Source: Telluria antibiotica (GTDB lineage: Bacteria > Pseudomonadota > Gammaproteobacteria > Burkholderiales > Burkholderiaceae_D). From it: a DNA stretch of 64,000 nucleotides. Of this stretch, positions 29,360-38,353 are shown in pieces. Below the pieces are notes generated by a model. That model saw nothing but the letters and a program-made list of their open reading frames with translations, had not been told where the DNA came from and made no database searches. The translations under genes were made by a program, and so were the position numbers. Location of the stretch: positions 258,653 to 322,652 of the forward strand of contig NZ_JAAQOM010000004.1 of the NCBI RefSeq assembly GCF_011682055.1. The letters are read 5' to 3'. Positions within the stretch are counted from its first letter, which is position 1; the number at the start of each line of letters is the position of its first letter.

Positions 29360-29815
29360 TCAGAGTACGGAAATCAGCTGGACTTCGAACTTGAGCGCCT
29401 GGCCCGCCAGCGGATGGTTGAAGTCGAACACGGCGTCGTTCGCGCGCATCTCGCGCAGCACGCCGGCGAAGCGGCCGCCGCCCGGGGCGCGGAAGTCGAC
29501 GAGATCACCGACCTGGTAATCGGCGTCCGGTTCCGAATTCTCGTCCAGCGTCTTCTTCGTCACGACCTGGATCAACTCGGGATTGCGTTCGCCGAACGCC
29601 TCGGATGGCGTCAGGTCGAACGTCGTATGCGAGCCTTCCGCGAGGCCGAGCAGGCGCTGCTCCAGGAACGGGGCGAGCTGACCCTGGCCCAGCAACAAGG
29701 TGGCCGGGGTGCTGGCAAAGGTCGTGACGAGGTCCGTACCATCGGCAGTGGCAAGGCGGTAATGCAGGGTCAGGTACGACGATTCGGTGACGATAGGAGC
29801 GTTGGAGGAAGACAT
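29360..29815 (-). CDS. fkpB: FKBP-type peptidyl-prolyl cis-trans isomerase, SlpA/FkpB group
   Basis: Folding helper. The protein has 151 residues with an FKBP domain interrupted by an insert-in-flap domain: [43 protein letters not shown], then [22 protein letters not shown] and [22 protein letters not shown], the SlyD/SlpA-type C-terminus. There is no His-rich metal tail, so it is not SlyD. It starts the fkpB-ispH-apt operon. Confidence 0.94.
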   Translation of the reverse strand: MSSSNAPIVTESSYLTLHYRLATADGTDLVTTFASTPATLLLGQGQLAPFLEQRLLGLAEGSHTTFDLTPSEAFGERNPELIQVVTKKTLDENSEPDADYQVGDLVDFRAPGGGRFAGVLREMRANDAVFDFNHPLAGQALKFEVQLISVL

Positions 29816-29882
29816 TCGCGTGTTCGGTTGACGTGCAAACCGCTATTGTAAGCCACCCGTGCCGCTCCCGCCCGGGCCGGCG

Positions 29883-29930
29883 CCGTTTCCGCCCCCGATT
29901 TGTCCCGTTGCTGTCGTGGGCGGGAAACGG
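29883..29930. terminator. Long hairpin downstream of the SDR gene
   Basis: CCGTTTCCGCCC pairs with GGGCGGGAAACGG (one bulge) across a 23-nt loop. It lies between the 3' end of the SDR gene and the fkpB start, without a T-run. A terminator role is only a guess. Confidence 0.35.
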
Positions 29931-29937
29931 TCGGGCG

Positions 29938-30645
29938 TCAGCGGCGCAGCTTCCAGCCGCCGTCCACGTCGATCACGGTGCCGGTGATGAAAGTATTGCT
30001 AGCCAACATGACAATGACCTCGGCCACGTCCGCGGGCGTGCCCACGCGCCCGGCGGGCACGGCGGCGCCCATCTCTTCGAACAGGCGGCTGCGCTGGGCG
30101 TCCGGTACGCGGTGCCACCAAGGCGTGTCGATGACGCCCGGCGCCACCATATTGACGCGCAGCGGCCGCAGTTCCGACGCCACGATCGGCAACATGGCTT
30201 CCAGCGCGCCGTTGATGGCGGCGAGGCCGGCCGTCCCCGGTTGCTGGGCGCGGGCGGAAATGGCGCCGACGAGCGTCGCGGAACCGCCGGCCGCGATGTG
30301 GGCAAGGCTGGCCTGCAGCACGTTCAGCTGGGGCCAGAACTTGCCGTCGAAGCCCGCGCACAAGTCGTCCAGCGCCAGGTCGCGGAACGTGCCGGCCCCG
30401 GCCGCGCCGGACGCGCACACGACCAGGTGCTCGAACGGCCCGTGCTCGGCAAAGAACGCGTCGCACTGCGCGCGCACGCCCGCGTCGAGCTGCGCGAAGC
30501 GCACGCCGGGCACGTCGAGGGCGGCGCCCTTCGCGGCGTCGCGGCCCGTCACGGTCACGCGGGCGCCTTGTGCGGCGAAGCGGCGTGCGCTCTCCAGGCC
30601 GATGCCCGACGTGCCGCCGATGACGATGATGCGCTGGTCTTTCAT
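29938..30645 (-). CDS. SDR-family oxidoreductase-like protein lacking the Tyr-x3-Lys motif
   Basis: The protein has 235 residues from the ATG at 30645. The Rossmann glycine motif GGTSGIGLESARRFA and the NADP-preferring TGRD are intact, and the C-terminal ITGTVIDVDGGWKLRR is typical of the family. Where classical SDRs have YxxxK, the sequence reads LAAIN (in GTAGLAAINGALEAM), so the catalytic Tyr and Lys are absent; the Ser equivalent (GAISAR) is kept. It belongs to a divergent SDR group or is non-catalytic. It lies 99 bp downstream of a co-directional LysR gene. Confidence 0.8.
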   Translation of the reverse strand: MKDQRIIVIGGTSGIGLESARRFAAQGARVTVTGRDAAKGAALDVPGVRFAQLDAGVRAQCDAFFAEHGPFEHLVVCASGAAGAGTFRDLALDDLCAGFDGKFWPQLNVLQASLAHIAAGGSATLVGAISARAQQPGTAGLAAINGALEAMLPIVASELRPLRVNMVAPGVIDTPWWHRVPDAQRSRLFEEMGAAVPAGRVGTPADVAEVIVMLASNTFITGTVIDVDGGWKLRR

Positions 30646-30744
30646 GATCTGCCTTTCAGTGTTGGTTGCGATGCATGGCAGTGTAGGCGTGGCCGCCTGG
30701 CGGCGGAAATCGTATCCGCCGATACGACCCATCGGCCGCGCCGA

Positions 30745-31653
30745 TCAGGTGGCGACGTGCACGACCTGCTCACGCAGCCAGGCCAGCGCCGGGTCGGCGT
30801 GGAAGCGAGGATGCCAGGCCGCGTACAGCGAAAAGCCCCTCGCGTCGAACGGCAGCGGCATGGTATCGAGCACGTCGGCATGCAGCGCGGCCAGGCGCGA
30901 CGGCACCGTGGCCACGTGATCGGACCGGCTCAGCAGGTCCGGCACGAGCGCGAACGATTGCACGGACAGCACGACGTTGCGGCTGCGGCCCAGCGCCTGC
31001 AGGTGCTCGTCCATGAAGCCATGCAGGCTGCCGCCGCTCGTCGAGACGAGGATATGGCGCAGTCCGCAGTAGCCGTCCAGGTCGGGCGGCAACGGGCCGC
31101 GCGGATGGCCCTTGCGCTGGACCATGACGAAGTGTTCGTCGAACAGCAGGCGCGCGCGCAGGTGTGGAGGCACCATGCGTTCCGAGCCGATCAAGAGGTC
31201 GACCTCGCCTTCCTGCAACTGCGTCGCGATGCGCGCACCGTCGGCCATGCGGAACGCGAGCCGCACGCCGGGGCCCGCGGCCTGCGCCAGCCGGCCCGCC
31301 AGCGGCAGGCCCAGCACGGCCGTCGACAGATCGCTGGCGGCGACCTGGAACGTGCGCTGCGCCGTGGCGGCGTCGAATAGCGCGGGGCCGCGCACGATAC
31401 CCGCGAGCTGCTCGAGCGCGGCGCGCACGGGCGCCGCGAGCTCGAGCGCTCTGGCCGTCGGCGTCATCCCGCGCCCGTTATCGGCCGGCACCAGCAGCGG
31501 GTCGTGGAACAGCTGGCGCAGGCGCGCAAGCTGGCCGGACACGGCCGATTGGCTCAGGTGCAGCCGCTGGGCGGCGCGGGTCACGTTCGCCTCTGTCAGC
31601 AAGGCATCGAGCGTGACGAGCAGGTTCAGGTCGAAGGCGCGCAAATCGTTCAT
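30745..31653 (-). CDS. LysR-family transcriptional regulator
   Basis: The protein has 302 residues from the ATG at 31653; the longer upstream frame overlaps radC. The winged helix has [49 protein letters not shown], and the effector domain follows. It resembles the NodD/LinR-like LysR subgroup by its N-terminus. It is divergent from radC (start-to-start 76 bp) and upstream of the SDR gene, which is a possible target. Confidence 0.92.
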   Translation of the reverse strand: MNDLRAFDLNLLVTLDALLTEANVTRAAQRLHLSQSAVSGQLARLRQLFHDPLLVPADNGRGMTPTARALELAAPVRAALEQLAGIVRGPALFDAATAQRTFQVAASDLSTAVLGLPLAGRLAQAAGPGVRLAFRMADGARIATQLQEGEVDLLIGSERMVPPHLRARLLFDEHFVMVQRKGHPRGPLPPDLDGYCGLRHILVSTSGGSLHGFMDEHLQALGRSRNVVLSVQSFALVPDLLSRSDHVATVPSRLAALHADVLDTMPLPFDARGFSLYAAWHPRFHADPALAWLREQVVHVAT

Positions 31654-31729
31654 GCGGCTATTATTGCGCAAGCCCAAGAGACTGCCTTGCCGCCGCGCGA
31701 ATAATGCACGGTCGCACAGGGAGGCATCG

Positions 31730-32404
31730 ATGGGTATCGAAGACTGGCCAGAACAGACCCGGCCGCGCGAACGGCTCGTGCGCGAAGGGGCGCAAGCGTT
31801 GTCCGATCCGGAACTGCTGGCGCTGCTGCTGCGCGTGGGCGTGCGCGGCAAGAGTGCGGTGGAACTGGGCCGCGACATCCTTCGACACTTCGGTTCGCTG
31901 CACGGCCTGTTCGGTGCCACGCTGGACGATTGCGCCGAAGTGCACGGCCTCGGCATGGCGAAATATGCGCAGCTGCAGGCCGTGATGGAACTGGCCCGGC
32001 GCGCCATCGCCGAGCAGTTGCAGGCGGGCGAAGCGTTCGGCTCGCCCGAGCTGGTGAAACGCTATCTGCGCATCAAGCTGGGTGGCCAGCGCCACGAGTC
32101 GTTCGTCGTGCTCTTCCTCGACGTCAAGAACCGCCTGATCGCCGACCGCGAACTGTTCCGCGGCACGCTCACGCACACGAGCGTATACCCGCGCGAAGTC
32201 GTCATCGAAGCGCTGTCGTACAACGCGGCCGGCGTGATCCTCGCGCACAACCACCCATCCGGCTTGCCTGAGCCGAGCGAGGCCGACCTGCGCCTGACGG
32301 GCGCGCTCGTCCAGGCCCTGAACCTCGTGGACATCCGGGTGCTCGACCATTTCATCGTGGCAGGGCCGCTCGTGCATTCCTTCGCGGAGCATGGCCAGAT
32401 CTGA
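31730..32404 (+). CDS. radC: RadC-family JAB/MPN domain protein
   Basis: The protein has 224 residues from the ATG at 31730 with GGGAGG upstream. The N-terminal UPF0758 helix-hairpin-helix part ([28 protein letters not shown]) is followed by a JAMM metalloprotease-like domain: [16 protein letters not shown] and the downstream Asp in PSEAD. The family role is debated (it was once linked to DNA repair, and family members are often mobile-element associated); here it lies in a core location next to rpmBG and is probably the housekeeping copy. Confidence 0.94.
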   Translation: MGIEDWPEQTRPRERLVREGAQALSDPELLALLLRVGVRGKSAVELGRDILRHFGSLHGLFGATLDDCAEVHGLGMAKYAQLQAVMELARRAIAEQLQAGEAFGSPELVKRYLRIKLGGQRHESFVVLFLDVKNRLIADRELFRGTLTHTSVYPREVVIEALSYNAAGVILAHNHPSGLPEPSEADLRLTGALVQALNLVDIRVLDHFIVAGPLVHSFAEHGQI

Positions 32405-32439
32405 GCTAGCATGGCTGTTTTAACAAAAGCCATGAGCCC

Positions 32440-32991
32440 ATGTCCCTCCGGATTCTCGCCCTCTGTGGGAGCCAGCGCGCCCGTTCGCTGACTGCCGGCC
32501 TGCTGCGCGCCTGCCAACGCCTCGCCCCCGCCGGCGTCGCCATCGACTGTTTCGAGCAGCACAAGGATTTCCCCCTGTTCAATCCCGAACGGACCGACGT
32601 GCCGCCCGGCGTGCTGGCCCTGCAGGACGCCATTACGGCCGCCGACGCCCTCCTCATCGCGAGTCCCGAGTACGCGCACGGCGTCACGGGCACGATCAAG
32701 AACACGCTCGACTGGGTCGTCAACCATGCCCCGTTCGCGGGCAAGCCCGTTGCCGTGCTGAACCCGTCCTACCAATCGTTCCACGCGGACGAGGCGCTGA
32801 AGGAGACGCTGCGGACGATGTCGGCCGACCTCGTCCTCGATGCCTGCCTGCGCATCCCCGTCATCGGTTCCGGTGCCGATCCCGACCGGATCCACGACAT
32901 CCCCCGCTTCGCCGTATCGATCTCGGCCGCGCTGCGGGCACTCATCGCGCATGCCGAACGCACGGCCGGGGCCCGGCCCACGGCGGAATAA
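32440..32991 (+). CDS. NADPH-dependent FMN reductase
   Basis: The protein has 183 residues with a flavodoxin-like fold: RILALCGSQRARSLTAGLLRA at the N-terminus binds FMN phosphate, and ADALLIASPEYAHGVTGTIKNTLDWV is the family signature. It reduces FMN, quinones or related electron acceptors; chromate or azo reduction is seen in relatives but cannot be claimed. The ATG at 32440 gives the canonical MSLRILALCGS start; an ATG 8 nt upstream is out of frame. Confidence 0.92.
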   Translation: MSLRILALCGSQRARSLTAGLLRACQRLAPAGVAIDCFEQHKDFPLFNPERTDVPPGVLALQDAITAADALLIASPEYAHGVTGTIKNTLDWVVNHAPFAGKPVAVLNPSYQSFHADEALKETLRTMSADLVLDACLRIPVIGSGADPDRIHDIPRFAVSISAALRALIAHAERTAGARPTAE

Positions 32992-33088
32992 CGGTGTGTA
33001 AACAGGACCTTACAGCACAAACATTGCGAAAATTCACGATTGTAAAATCGATTGAGTTTATCTGGACACAATTTTTTTCCGCAAGTTG

Positions 33089-33118
33089 TTGATTACGCGA
33101 CGATTTTCAAGCTATACT
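33089..33118 (+). promoter_or_regulatory. Sigma-70 promoter of rpmBG
   Basis: TTGATT (33089-33094) and TATACT (33113-33118) are separated by 18 bp, in an AT-rich upstream region. It lies 42 bp before the L28 start codon. Confidence 0.65.
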
Positions 33119-33159
33119 CTCGTTTTTCCGATTGTGGAAGTTTATTCAAGGAGTGCGCT

Positions 33160-33396
33160 ATGGCACGTGTTTGCCAAGTTACTGGCAAGGGTCCGATGGT
33201 TGGCAACAACGTCTCCCACGCCAACAACAAAACCAAGCGTCGTTTTCTGCCGAACCTGCAGAACCGCCGTATCTTCGTAGAATCCGAAAACCGCTGGGTC
33301 TCCCTGCGTATTTCGAACGCCGGCCTGCGCGTCATCGACAAGCTCGGCATCGACGCTGTGCTGGCCGATATGCGCGCCCGCGGCGAGAAAATCTAA
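33160..33396 (+). CDS. rpmB: 50S ribosomal protein L28
   Basis: The protein has 78 residues. [33 protein letters not shown] is the L28 signature. It is of the zinc-free (C-) type: only one Cys is present and no CxxC pair. AAGGAG precedes the ATG. rpmG follows at 13 bp, the usual rpmB-rpmG operon. Codon bias is strong. Confidence 0.98.
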   Translation: MARVCQVTGKGPMVGNNVSHANNKTKRRFLPNLQNRRIFVESENRWVSLRISNAGLRVIDKLGIDAVLADMRARGEKI

Positions 33397-33409
33397 TTAG
33401 GGAGTCATC

Positions 33410-33577
33410 ATGGCAAAAACTGGCCGCGACAAGATCAAACTGGAATCGACCGCAGGTACCGGTCACTTCTACACCACGACCAAGAACAAGCGCACGATGC
33501 CGGCGAAGATGGAAATCACCAAATTCGACCCGAAAGCTCGCAAGCACGTGGTCTACAAAGAAACCAAGATCAAGTAA
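33410..33577 (+). CDS. rpmG: 50S ribosomal protein L33
   Basis: The protein has 55 residues ([20 protein letters not shown] at the start), with [20 protein letters not shown]. No cysteine is present, so it is the zinc-independent form, matching its L28 partner. TAGGGAG lies 6 nt before the ATG. Confidence 0.98.
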   Translation: MAKTGRDKIKLESTAGTGHFYTTTKNKRTMPAKMEITKFDPKARKHVVYKETKIK

Positions 33578-33590
33578 TCTGGTTTTTTTC

Positions 33591-33632
33591 AAAAAAGCCG
33601 CCCACTTCACCGTGCGCGGCTTTTTGTTTTTC
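33591..33632 (+). terminator. Terminator of rpmBG
   Basis: AAAAAGCCG pairs with CGGCTTTTT, with further inner pairing around GTGCG, followed by GTTTTT. It lies 14 bp after the rpmG stop and probably works in both directions. Confidence 0.9.
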
Positions 33633-33727
33633 TGAGCCATTGAGCGGGATCATTCGATCCTCAATTTACAGCATTTCCACCGCGGCGGCCTGGCTATAGT
33701 CGAACGTCCTCCCCGCTGGAGAAACGC

Positions 33728-34864
33728 ATGATGTGGCGCTCCCGACTGTCGTTCCTGTCCGTCCTCGGCCTCCTCGCCGCCTGCGCCACTCCCTACCGCC
33801 CCGCCGTCGTCGTGCACGACAGCGCGACCTTTCCCGGCATTGCGGGCATCGTTGCGGTCGCAGGCAGCCGGCCCGTCGACGTGCTCCTCGTCCACGGCAT
33901 GTGCACGCACGACAGGGCCTGGGCCGAGCACCAGATCGACCGCATCGCGGGCATCGTCGCGGACCATGCGCCGGCCGCCTCCGCCACCGCGCGCGCGCCC
34001 GCGCCCGCGCGCATCGAGGTGGTGGAAAGCACGCGCCGGCTGGCAGGCGGCACGGTGCGCTTTCACGCCCTCGTGTGGTCGCCGCTGACGGCGCCGTTGA
34101 AGCACCAGCTCGACTTCGACCTGACGGGCAGACCGACGGATTGCGCGGGCGCAGGCGCCTGCAAGCCCAGGCGCGCCGCGCTGAACGCCTACGTCAAGGT
34201 CAATCTGCTGGACGATTGCCTGGCCGACGCCGTCATCTACGAAGGCGAAAGCCATGTGGCGATCCGCGATGCCATGGTCCGGACGATCGCCCAGGTGATC
34301 GCGAACGATCCGGACAGCGAAGCGCCGCTCGTCGTCGTCGCGGAAAGCCTGGGCAGCAAGATGCTGTTCGACGCGCTCAGCGCGATGCTGGAATCGTGGC
34401 AGCCGCAGACCCGGGCGCTGGGCCAGCAGGCGGCGCGCCGGCTCGGGTTGCTGTTCATGGCCGGCAACCAGTTGCCCATTCTCGGCCTCGCGGAGCAATC
34501 GGGCGGCGCGGGCGGCGTGGGCGGGATGGGCGGGATGAGCGGAATAGGCGCGATTCCCGTGCAGGACTCCCTGCAGCATTTCCTCGACTTGCGCCGGCGC
34601 CAGCCCAATCGCCGCGCGGAAGCGCTGCAGCGGCTGGCCGTCGTCGCGTTTACCGATCCGAACGACCTGCTGTCCTATCGCCTGCTGCCCGCTCGCTACG
34701 CGGCGCCGGACGTGGCCGTGGCGGACGTCCTCGTGTCGAACGACAGGACGTGGCTGGGATGGATCGAGAATCCGCTGACGGCGCACCTGGACTATCTGGC
34801 GAACCCGGACGTGGCGACCATGGTCGCGTGCGGCTTCCCGTCGTCCGCCATCTGCCCCCGTTAG
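33728..34864 (+). CDS. Predicted lipoprotein with alpha/beta-hydrolase-like features
   Basis: The protein has 378 residues with a lipoprotein signal peptide and lipobox LAAC (Cys19). DVLLVHGMCTHDRAW resembles the oxyanion-hole HG segment of alpha/beta hydrolases, and VVVAESLGSKMLFDAL places a possible nucleophile Ser in an A-E-S-L-G elbow (the usual first Gly is Ala). A short Gly/Met-rich insert (GGAGGVGGMGGMSG) follows. GGAG lies 6-8 nt before the first of two adjacent ATGs. Esterase or lipase activity is possible but not established. Confidence 0.65.
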   Translation: MMWRSRLSFLSVLGLLAACATPYRPAVVVHDSATFPGIAGIVAVAGSRPVDVLLVHGMCTHDRAWAEHQIDRIAGIVADHAPAASATARAPAPARIEVVESTRRLAGGTVRFHALVWSPLTAPLKHQLDFDLTGRPTDCAGAGACKPRRAALNAYVKVNLLDDCLADAVIYEGESHVAIRDAMVRTIAQVIANDPDSEAPLVVVAESLGSKMLFDALSAMLESWQPQTRALGQQAARRLGLLFMAGNQLPILGLAEQSGGAGGVGGMGGMSGIGAIPVQDSLQHFLDLRRRQPNRRAEALQRLAVVAFTDPNDLLSYRLLPARYAAPDVAVADVLVSNDRTWLGWIENPLTAHLDYLANPDVATMVACGFPSSAICPR

Positions 34865-34946
34865 CCCGACAGGCTGCCGTGCGCTCGCGGGCGCGACATG
34901 CGCGTACAGTCGGATGACCGGCAACAGGCCGGAAAGCGAGAGCGCC

Positions 34947-35225
34947 ATGAAAGAATCCAGACCCTCCAACACATTCCGCGGCCTGCCGCTCACGCCGGAA
35001 CAGGATAGCGAGATCCGTCACTACATCCACACCAGGGAACGCAACGGCGCCCAGTGGGACACGCCCGAACTCGCCGCCATGCTGGCCGACATGCTCGATC
35101 CGCCCGAACTGGCCATCGAAGAGCGCCAGTCGATCGACGATTGCACGCGGACCGAACACGCGACGGCATTGGAAGGCGCGGACGCCGAATCCCCGCCGTC
35201 CACCGCCGGACGCGACGCGACCTAG
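34947..35225 (+). CDS. Small hypothetical protein, acidic
   Basis: The protein has 92 residues from the ATG at 34947. It is hydrophilic, with LTPEQDSEIRHYIHTRERNGAQWDTPELAAMLADMLDPPELA suggesting two short helices and an acidic, Ser/Pro-rich tail. There is no signal peptide or recognised domain. Its stop overlaps the stop of the convergent small gene by 4 bp. The Shine-Dalgarno sequence is weak (GCGAGAG). I do not recognise it. Confidence 0.5.
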   Translation: MKESRPSNTFRGLPLTPEQDSEIRHYIHTRERNGAQWDTPELAAMLADMLDPPELAIEERQSIDDCTRTEHATALEGADAESPPSTAGRDAT

Positions 35226-35470
35226 GCAGGCTCCTGGGGCTCCGTACCGTCCTGCGGGGACGGCGTGATGGCCTCTGAAATGGATTGCTCCGGGCTGAGC
35301 CGGCGACGAAGCGTGGGCTGGGTGAGCACCCTGCAGATGACATGCGGCGGAACGCGCTTGTGTTCCATGTAACGTTGGGCGACGTCGGCGTTGCGGACAG
35401 CAAGAATGTTCATGCCACGCGCCACGGCGTTGGCGGTCACTTCATCTAAACGGCGCTGACGTTCCTGCAT
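35222..35470 (-). CDS. Small conserved-looking hypothetical protein
   Basis: The protein has 82 residues from the ATG at 35470, chosen because GGAGGA lies 7 nt upstream. MQERQRRLDEVTANAVARGMNILAVRNADVAQRYMEHKRVPPHVICRVL is basic and helical; the C-terminus is acidic and Pro/Gln-rich. It could be a small DNA-binding or adaptor protein; no family is recognised. It is convergent with the 92-residue gene. Confidence 0.6.
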   Translation of the reverse strand: MQERQRRLDEVTANAVARGMNILAVRNADVAQRYMEHKRVPPHVICRVLTQPTLRRRLSPEQSISEAITPSPQDGTEPQEPA

Positions 35471-35583
35471 GACAGATTCCTCCGGTTCCGGCCGCACACT
35501 CTTCCCACGCGGCGATCATACGCGCGCACGCTGCGATGCGCCACGCTGTTGCCGGCGCCCCCCCTTCACGCTCCACAAAAGAA

Positions 35584-35606
35584 AACACCCCTGCGCGAGG
35601 GGTGTT
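35584..35606 (-). terminator. Terminator of the desaturase gene
   Basis: AACACCCCT pairs with AGGGGTGTT (5-nt loop). On the minus strand it is followed by TTCTTTTG. It lies 36 bp after the desaturase stop. Confidence 0.85.
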
Positions 35607-35641
35607 CAAAAGCCGGCCGGACCGGCGTCGTTCGTGATTGC

Positions 35642-36853
35642 TTACGCGTAGCTGCGCAGGCGCATCGAGAACTCTTGCAGCGACTTGATGCCCGACGCTT
35701 CGGCACGGGCACACCAGTCCTGCAGCTGGTGCAGCAGCTGGTCGCGGGTCGAGTGCGAGCGTTCCCAGATCGCGCCCAGTTCCACGCGCATTTCGTGCAT
35801 CGTTTCCAGGACTTTGCTGTGCTGGAACAGCTCGACCAGCTGGGCCTGTTGCGGCGCCTGCAGCTTGGCCGGCTCGCGCTGCATCAGCTTGCGCGAGCTC
35901 TTCAGGAAGCGCGATTCCAGCTCGGCCTTTTGCTTCAGGTGCTCCACTTCTTCACGGAACGCATGCTTGACGGACTTGGCGTACTTCGCCATCACGTCGT
36001 AGCGGTTGGCGATGACGGCCTGCAGGGTGTCGAAGTCCGCTTCCTGTTTGTTCTTTTGCAGGCGCGGCTTCGGGATGGTTTTCTTGACCTTGGCCAGGCC
36101 CACCATTTCCATCATGCGGATATACGCCCAGCCGATGTCGAATTCGTACCACTTGCTCGACAGCTTGGCCGACGTGGCGAACGTATGGTGGTTGTTGTGC
36201 AGTTCTTCGCCGCCGATGAGGATGCCCCACGGCAGGACGTTCGTCGCCGCGTCGTTGCAATCGTAGTTGCGGTAGCCCCAGAAGTGGCCGATGCCGTTGA
36301 TGATGCCGGCCGCCGTGATCGGGATCCACAGCATCTGCACGGCCCAGATCGTGATGCCGATCACGCCGAACATCGCGACGTTCAGCGGCAGCAGCATCGA
36401 CACGCCGAGCCAGCTGTACCGCGTGTACAGCTTGTTCTCGATCCAGTCGTTCGGGCAGCCGTGGCCGTATTTGTCCAGGGTTTCCTGGTTCTTCGTTTCG
36501 ACGCGGTACAGTTCCGCGCCTTCGAGCAACACCTTCTTGATGCCGTGCGTGACCGGGCTGTGCGGGTCTTCCACGGTCTCGCACTTGGCGTGGTGCTTGC
36601 GGTGCACGGCCGCCCATTCCTTCGTCACCTGGCCCGTGGTCAGCCACAGCCAGAAACGGAAGAAATGGCTGGCGATCGGGTGCAGGTCCAGCGCGCGGTG
36701 CGCCTGGTGGCGGTGCAGGTAGATCGTCACGCCGGCGATCGTGATGTGCGTGACGACCAGCGTGTACACGACCATCTGCCAAACCGAGAGGTCGAACAGA
36801 CCGCCGTCCAGGAAGGACAGCACGGCGTGCAAGGTGTTGCTCAAGAAATTCAT
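35642..36853 (-). CDS. Acyl-CoA/acyl-lipid delta-9 fatty acid desaturase
   Basis: Membrane di-iron desaturase that introduces a cis double bond into saturated acyl chains. The protein has 403 residues. The three His boxes are HRHQAH, HRKHH and HNNHH (EELHNNHHTFATSAK), with two pairs of membrane helices between them. The C-terminal 120 residues are a charged helical extension absent from the shortest homologues. GGAG lies 6 nt before the ATG. The gene probably serves membrane-fluidity adjustment. Confidence 0.93.
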   Translation of the reverse strand: MNFLSNTLHAVLSFLDGGLFDLSVWQMVVYTLVVTHITIAGVTIYLHRHQAHRALDLHPIASHFFRFWLWLTTGQVTKEWAAVHRKHHAKCETVEDPHSPVTHGIKKVLLEGAELYRVETKNQETLDKYGHGCPNDWIENKLYTRYSWLGVSMLLPLNVAMFGVIGITIWAVQMLWIPITAAGIINGIGHFWGYRNYDCNDAATNVLPWGILIGGEELHNNHHTFATSAKLSSKWYEFDIGWAYIRMMEMVGLAKVKKTIPKPRLQKNKQEADFDTLQAVIANRYDVMAKYAKSVKHAFREEVEHLKQKAELESRFLKSSRKLMQREPAKLQAPQQAQLVELFQHSKVLETMHEMRVELGAIWERSHSTRDQLLHQLQDWCARAEASGIKSLQEFSMRLRSYA

Positions 36854-36919
36854 CGAGACTCCACTAAGGATGACTAGGGTAGTGCTGTTCTTTCTATGGA
36901 ACAGTCGCTATGACAAAAC

Positions 36920-36981
36920 GTCACGCGTTGGTGCGTGACGCAAACGGGTATTTTACGCGTAACGCGTGCCGCACGGCACGT
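36920..36981 (-). terminator. Two hairpins downstream of the mscS gene
   Basis: CGTGCC...GGCACG (36966-36981) and CGTCACGC...GCGTGACG (36920-36941) lie between the channel gene's stop and the desaturase promoter. One or both may terminate the purN-rsmB-mscS transcript; neither has a strong T-run. Confidence 0.4.
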
Positions 36982-36991
36982 ATTGACGCAA

Positions 36992-38344
36992 TCAAGACGC
37001 ACCCGGCTGGGAATTCTGCGTCGGCTGCGTGATTCGCGCCACAACCGATGCTATATGGGAGTCGAGGAGACGAGTATCAATGGATGGAAAGCCTAATTTG
37101 ACGGTACCGGCCTGCACCAGCGCGTAAATCTTTTTATTGATTTCTGAAACGACACCGCCCTGCCCGTTTTCCGGATCGGCAATCCAGAACCCCAGGTCGA
37201 GCTCATAGCCATCCGGGCCGAATCGCGTCAGCGAGATGCCGGGCGCAGGCTCTTCCAGCACGCGCGGCGTGCCCACGGCTTGCGCGATCAGCAACGGCAT
37301 CACCTCATCCAGGTCGGAGCCATAGGCCAGGGTCACTTTCGTCGACGCCCGCACCCTTGGCGTCGTCAGCGACTGGTTCTGCACGGGGCCCGAAATCAGC
37401 AATTCGTTCGGCAACACGGTCTCGACGCCGTCGAGCCCCTGCAACACCGTGTAGCGCGTGTTGATCTGCGTGACTTTACCGGTAAAGGTGCTGACCGAGA
37501 TCATGTCGCCGATCGACAGGCTGCGCTCGAGCAGGATGATGAAGCCGGACACGTAGTTGCTGGCGATCCGCTGCATGCCGAGACCGAGGCCGACACCCAA
37601 TGCGCCGCCGAACACGGAGAGCACGGTGAGATCGATGCCGACGAGATTCAGGCTCAGCAGCACGGCGCCGACGATCAGGAACGCGCGACCCAGGCGCGCC
37701 AGCGCCACGCGCAGCGAGCTGTGCAGCGCATGCACGCCCATCAACCGCTCTTCCAGCGCGGCACCGGCCCACAAGGCCAGCATCAGCGCCACGACGATGG
37801 ATGCAACGGCCTGCAGGATGTCGGCCAACGTGACGCTGTTCGATTTCTTCGGGCCGAACTGGATCTTGTAGCTGTCGAGAAAATCGAAGATATCCGGCCA
37901 CAAGCCCGTGATGTACAGCACGACGGCGAGCCAGGCGACCAGCGCGAAGATCTTCTCGAACGTGACGAGCGCCTGCCCCAGCTGCCCGCGCCGCGCGAAC
38001 ACGCGGCGCAACAGGTAGAACACGAGGCGGATCGCGGCCAGCGACCAGAACACGGGAATCGCCACCTTGACGATATTCGTGTGGAAGTGGCTTTTGGTCA
38101 GGAGGAATTGCGTCAGATACAGCAAGCTGACGACGAGCAACGGCGCCACGACGCGGGTAAAGCTTTCGACACCCGTATGCAACAGGCTGCCGGCCTCGCC
38201 GCGGCGACGGTTCCACCATATGCGGACCACTTGCGCGCTGAGCCAGCCGAACAGGATGCTGGCGATGATCGCCCCGACCTGCCACGGCATGCCGGGGCGG
38301 CTCAGGTCGTCGAGCAGATCGTAGATCAGGCTGGTCAGCGGCAT
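36992..38344 (-). CDS. Mechanosensitive channel of the MscS family
   Basis: Opens on membrane tension to release solutes after osmotic downshift. The protein has 450 residues: five or six N-terminal membrane helices, then the conserved pore helix TM3 with GVGLGLGMQRIASNYVSGFIILLERSLSIGD and the beta-domain (TRYTVLQGLDGVETVLPNELLISGPVQNQSL). It is larger than E. coli MscS (286) and closer to the YnaI/MscK-like mid-size class. AAAGGA lies close to the ATG. It is 9 bp downstream of the RsmB-type gene. Confidence 0.94.
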   Translation of the reverse strand: MPLTSLIYDLLDDLSRPGMPWQVGAIIASILFGWLSAQVVRIWWNRRRGEAGSLLHTGVESFTRVVAPLLVVSLLYLTQFLLTKSHFHTNIVKVAIPVFWSLAAIRLVFYLLRRVFARRGQLGQALVTFEKIFALVAWLAVVLYITGLWPDIFDFLDSYKIQFGPKKSNSVTLADILQAVASIVVALMLALWAGAALEERLMGVHALHSSLRVALARLGRAFLIVGAVLLSLNLVGIDLTVLSVFGGALGVGLGLGMQRIASNYVSGFIILLERSLSIGDMISVSTFTGKVTQINTRYTVLQGLDGVETVLPNELLISGPVQNQSLTTPRVRASTKVTLAYGSDLDEVMPLLIAQAVGTPRVLEEPAPGISLTRFGPDGYELDLGFWIADPENGQGGVVSEINKKIYALVQAGTVKLGFPSIDTRLLDSHIASVVARITQPTQNSQPGAS

Positions 38345-38353
38345 CGTCCTTTA

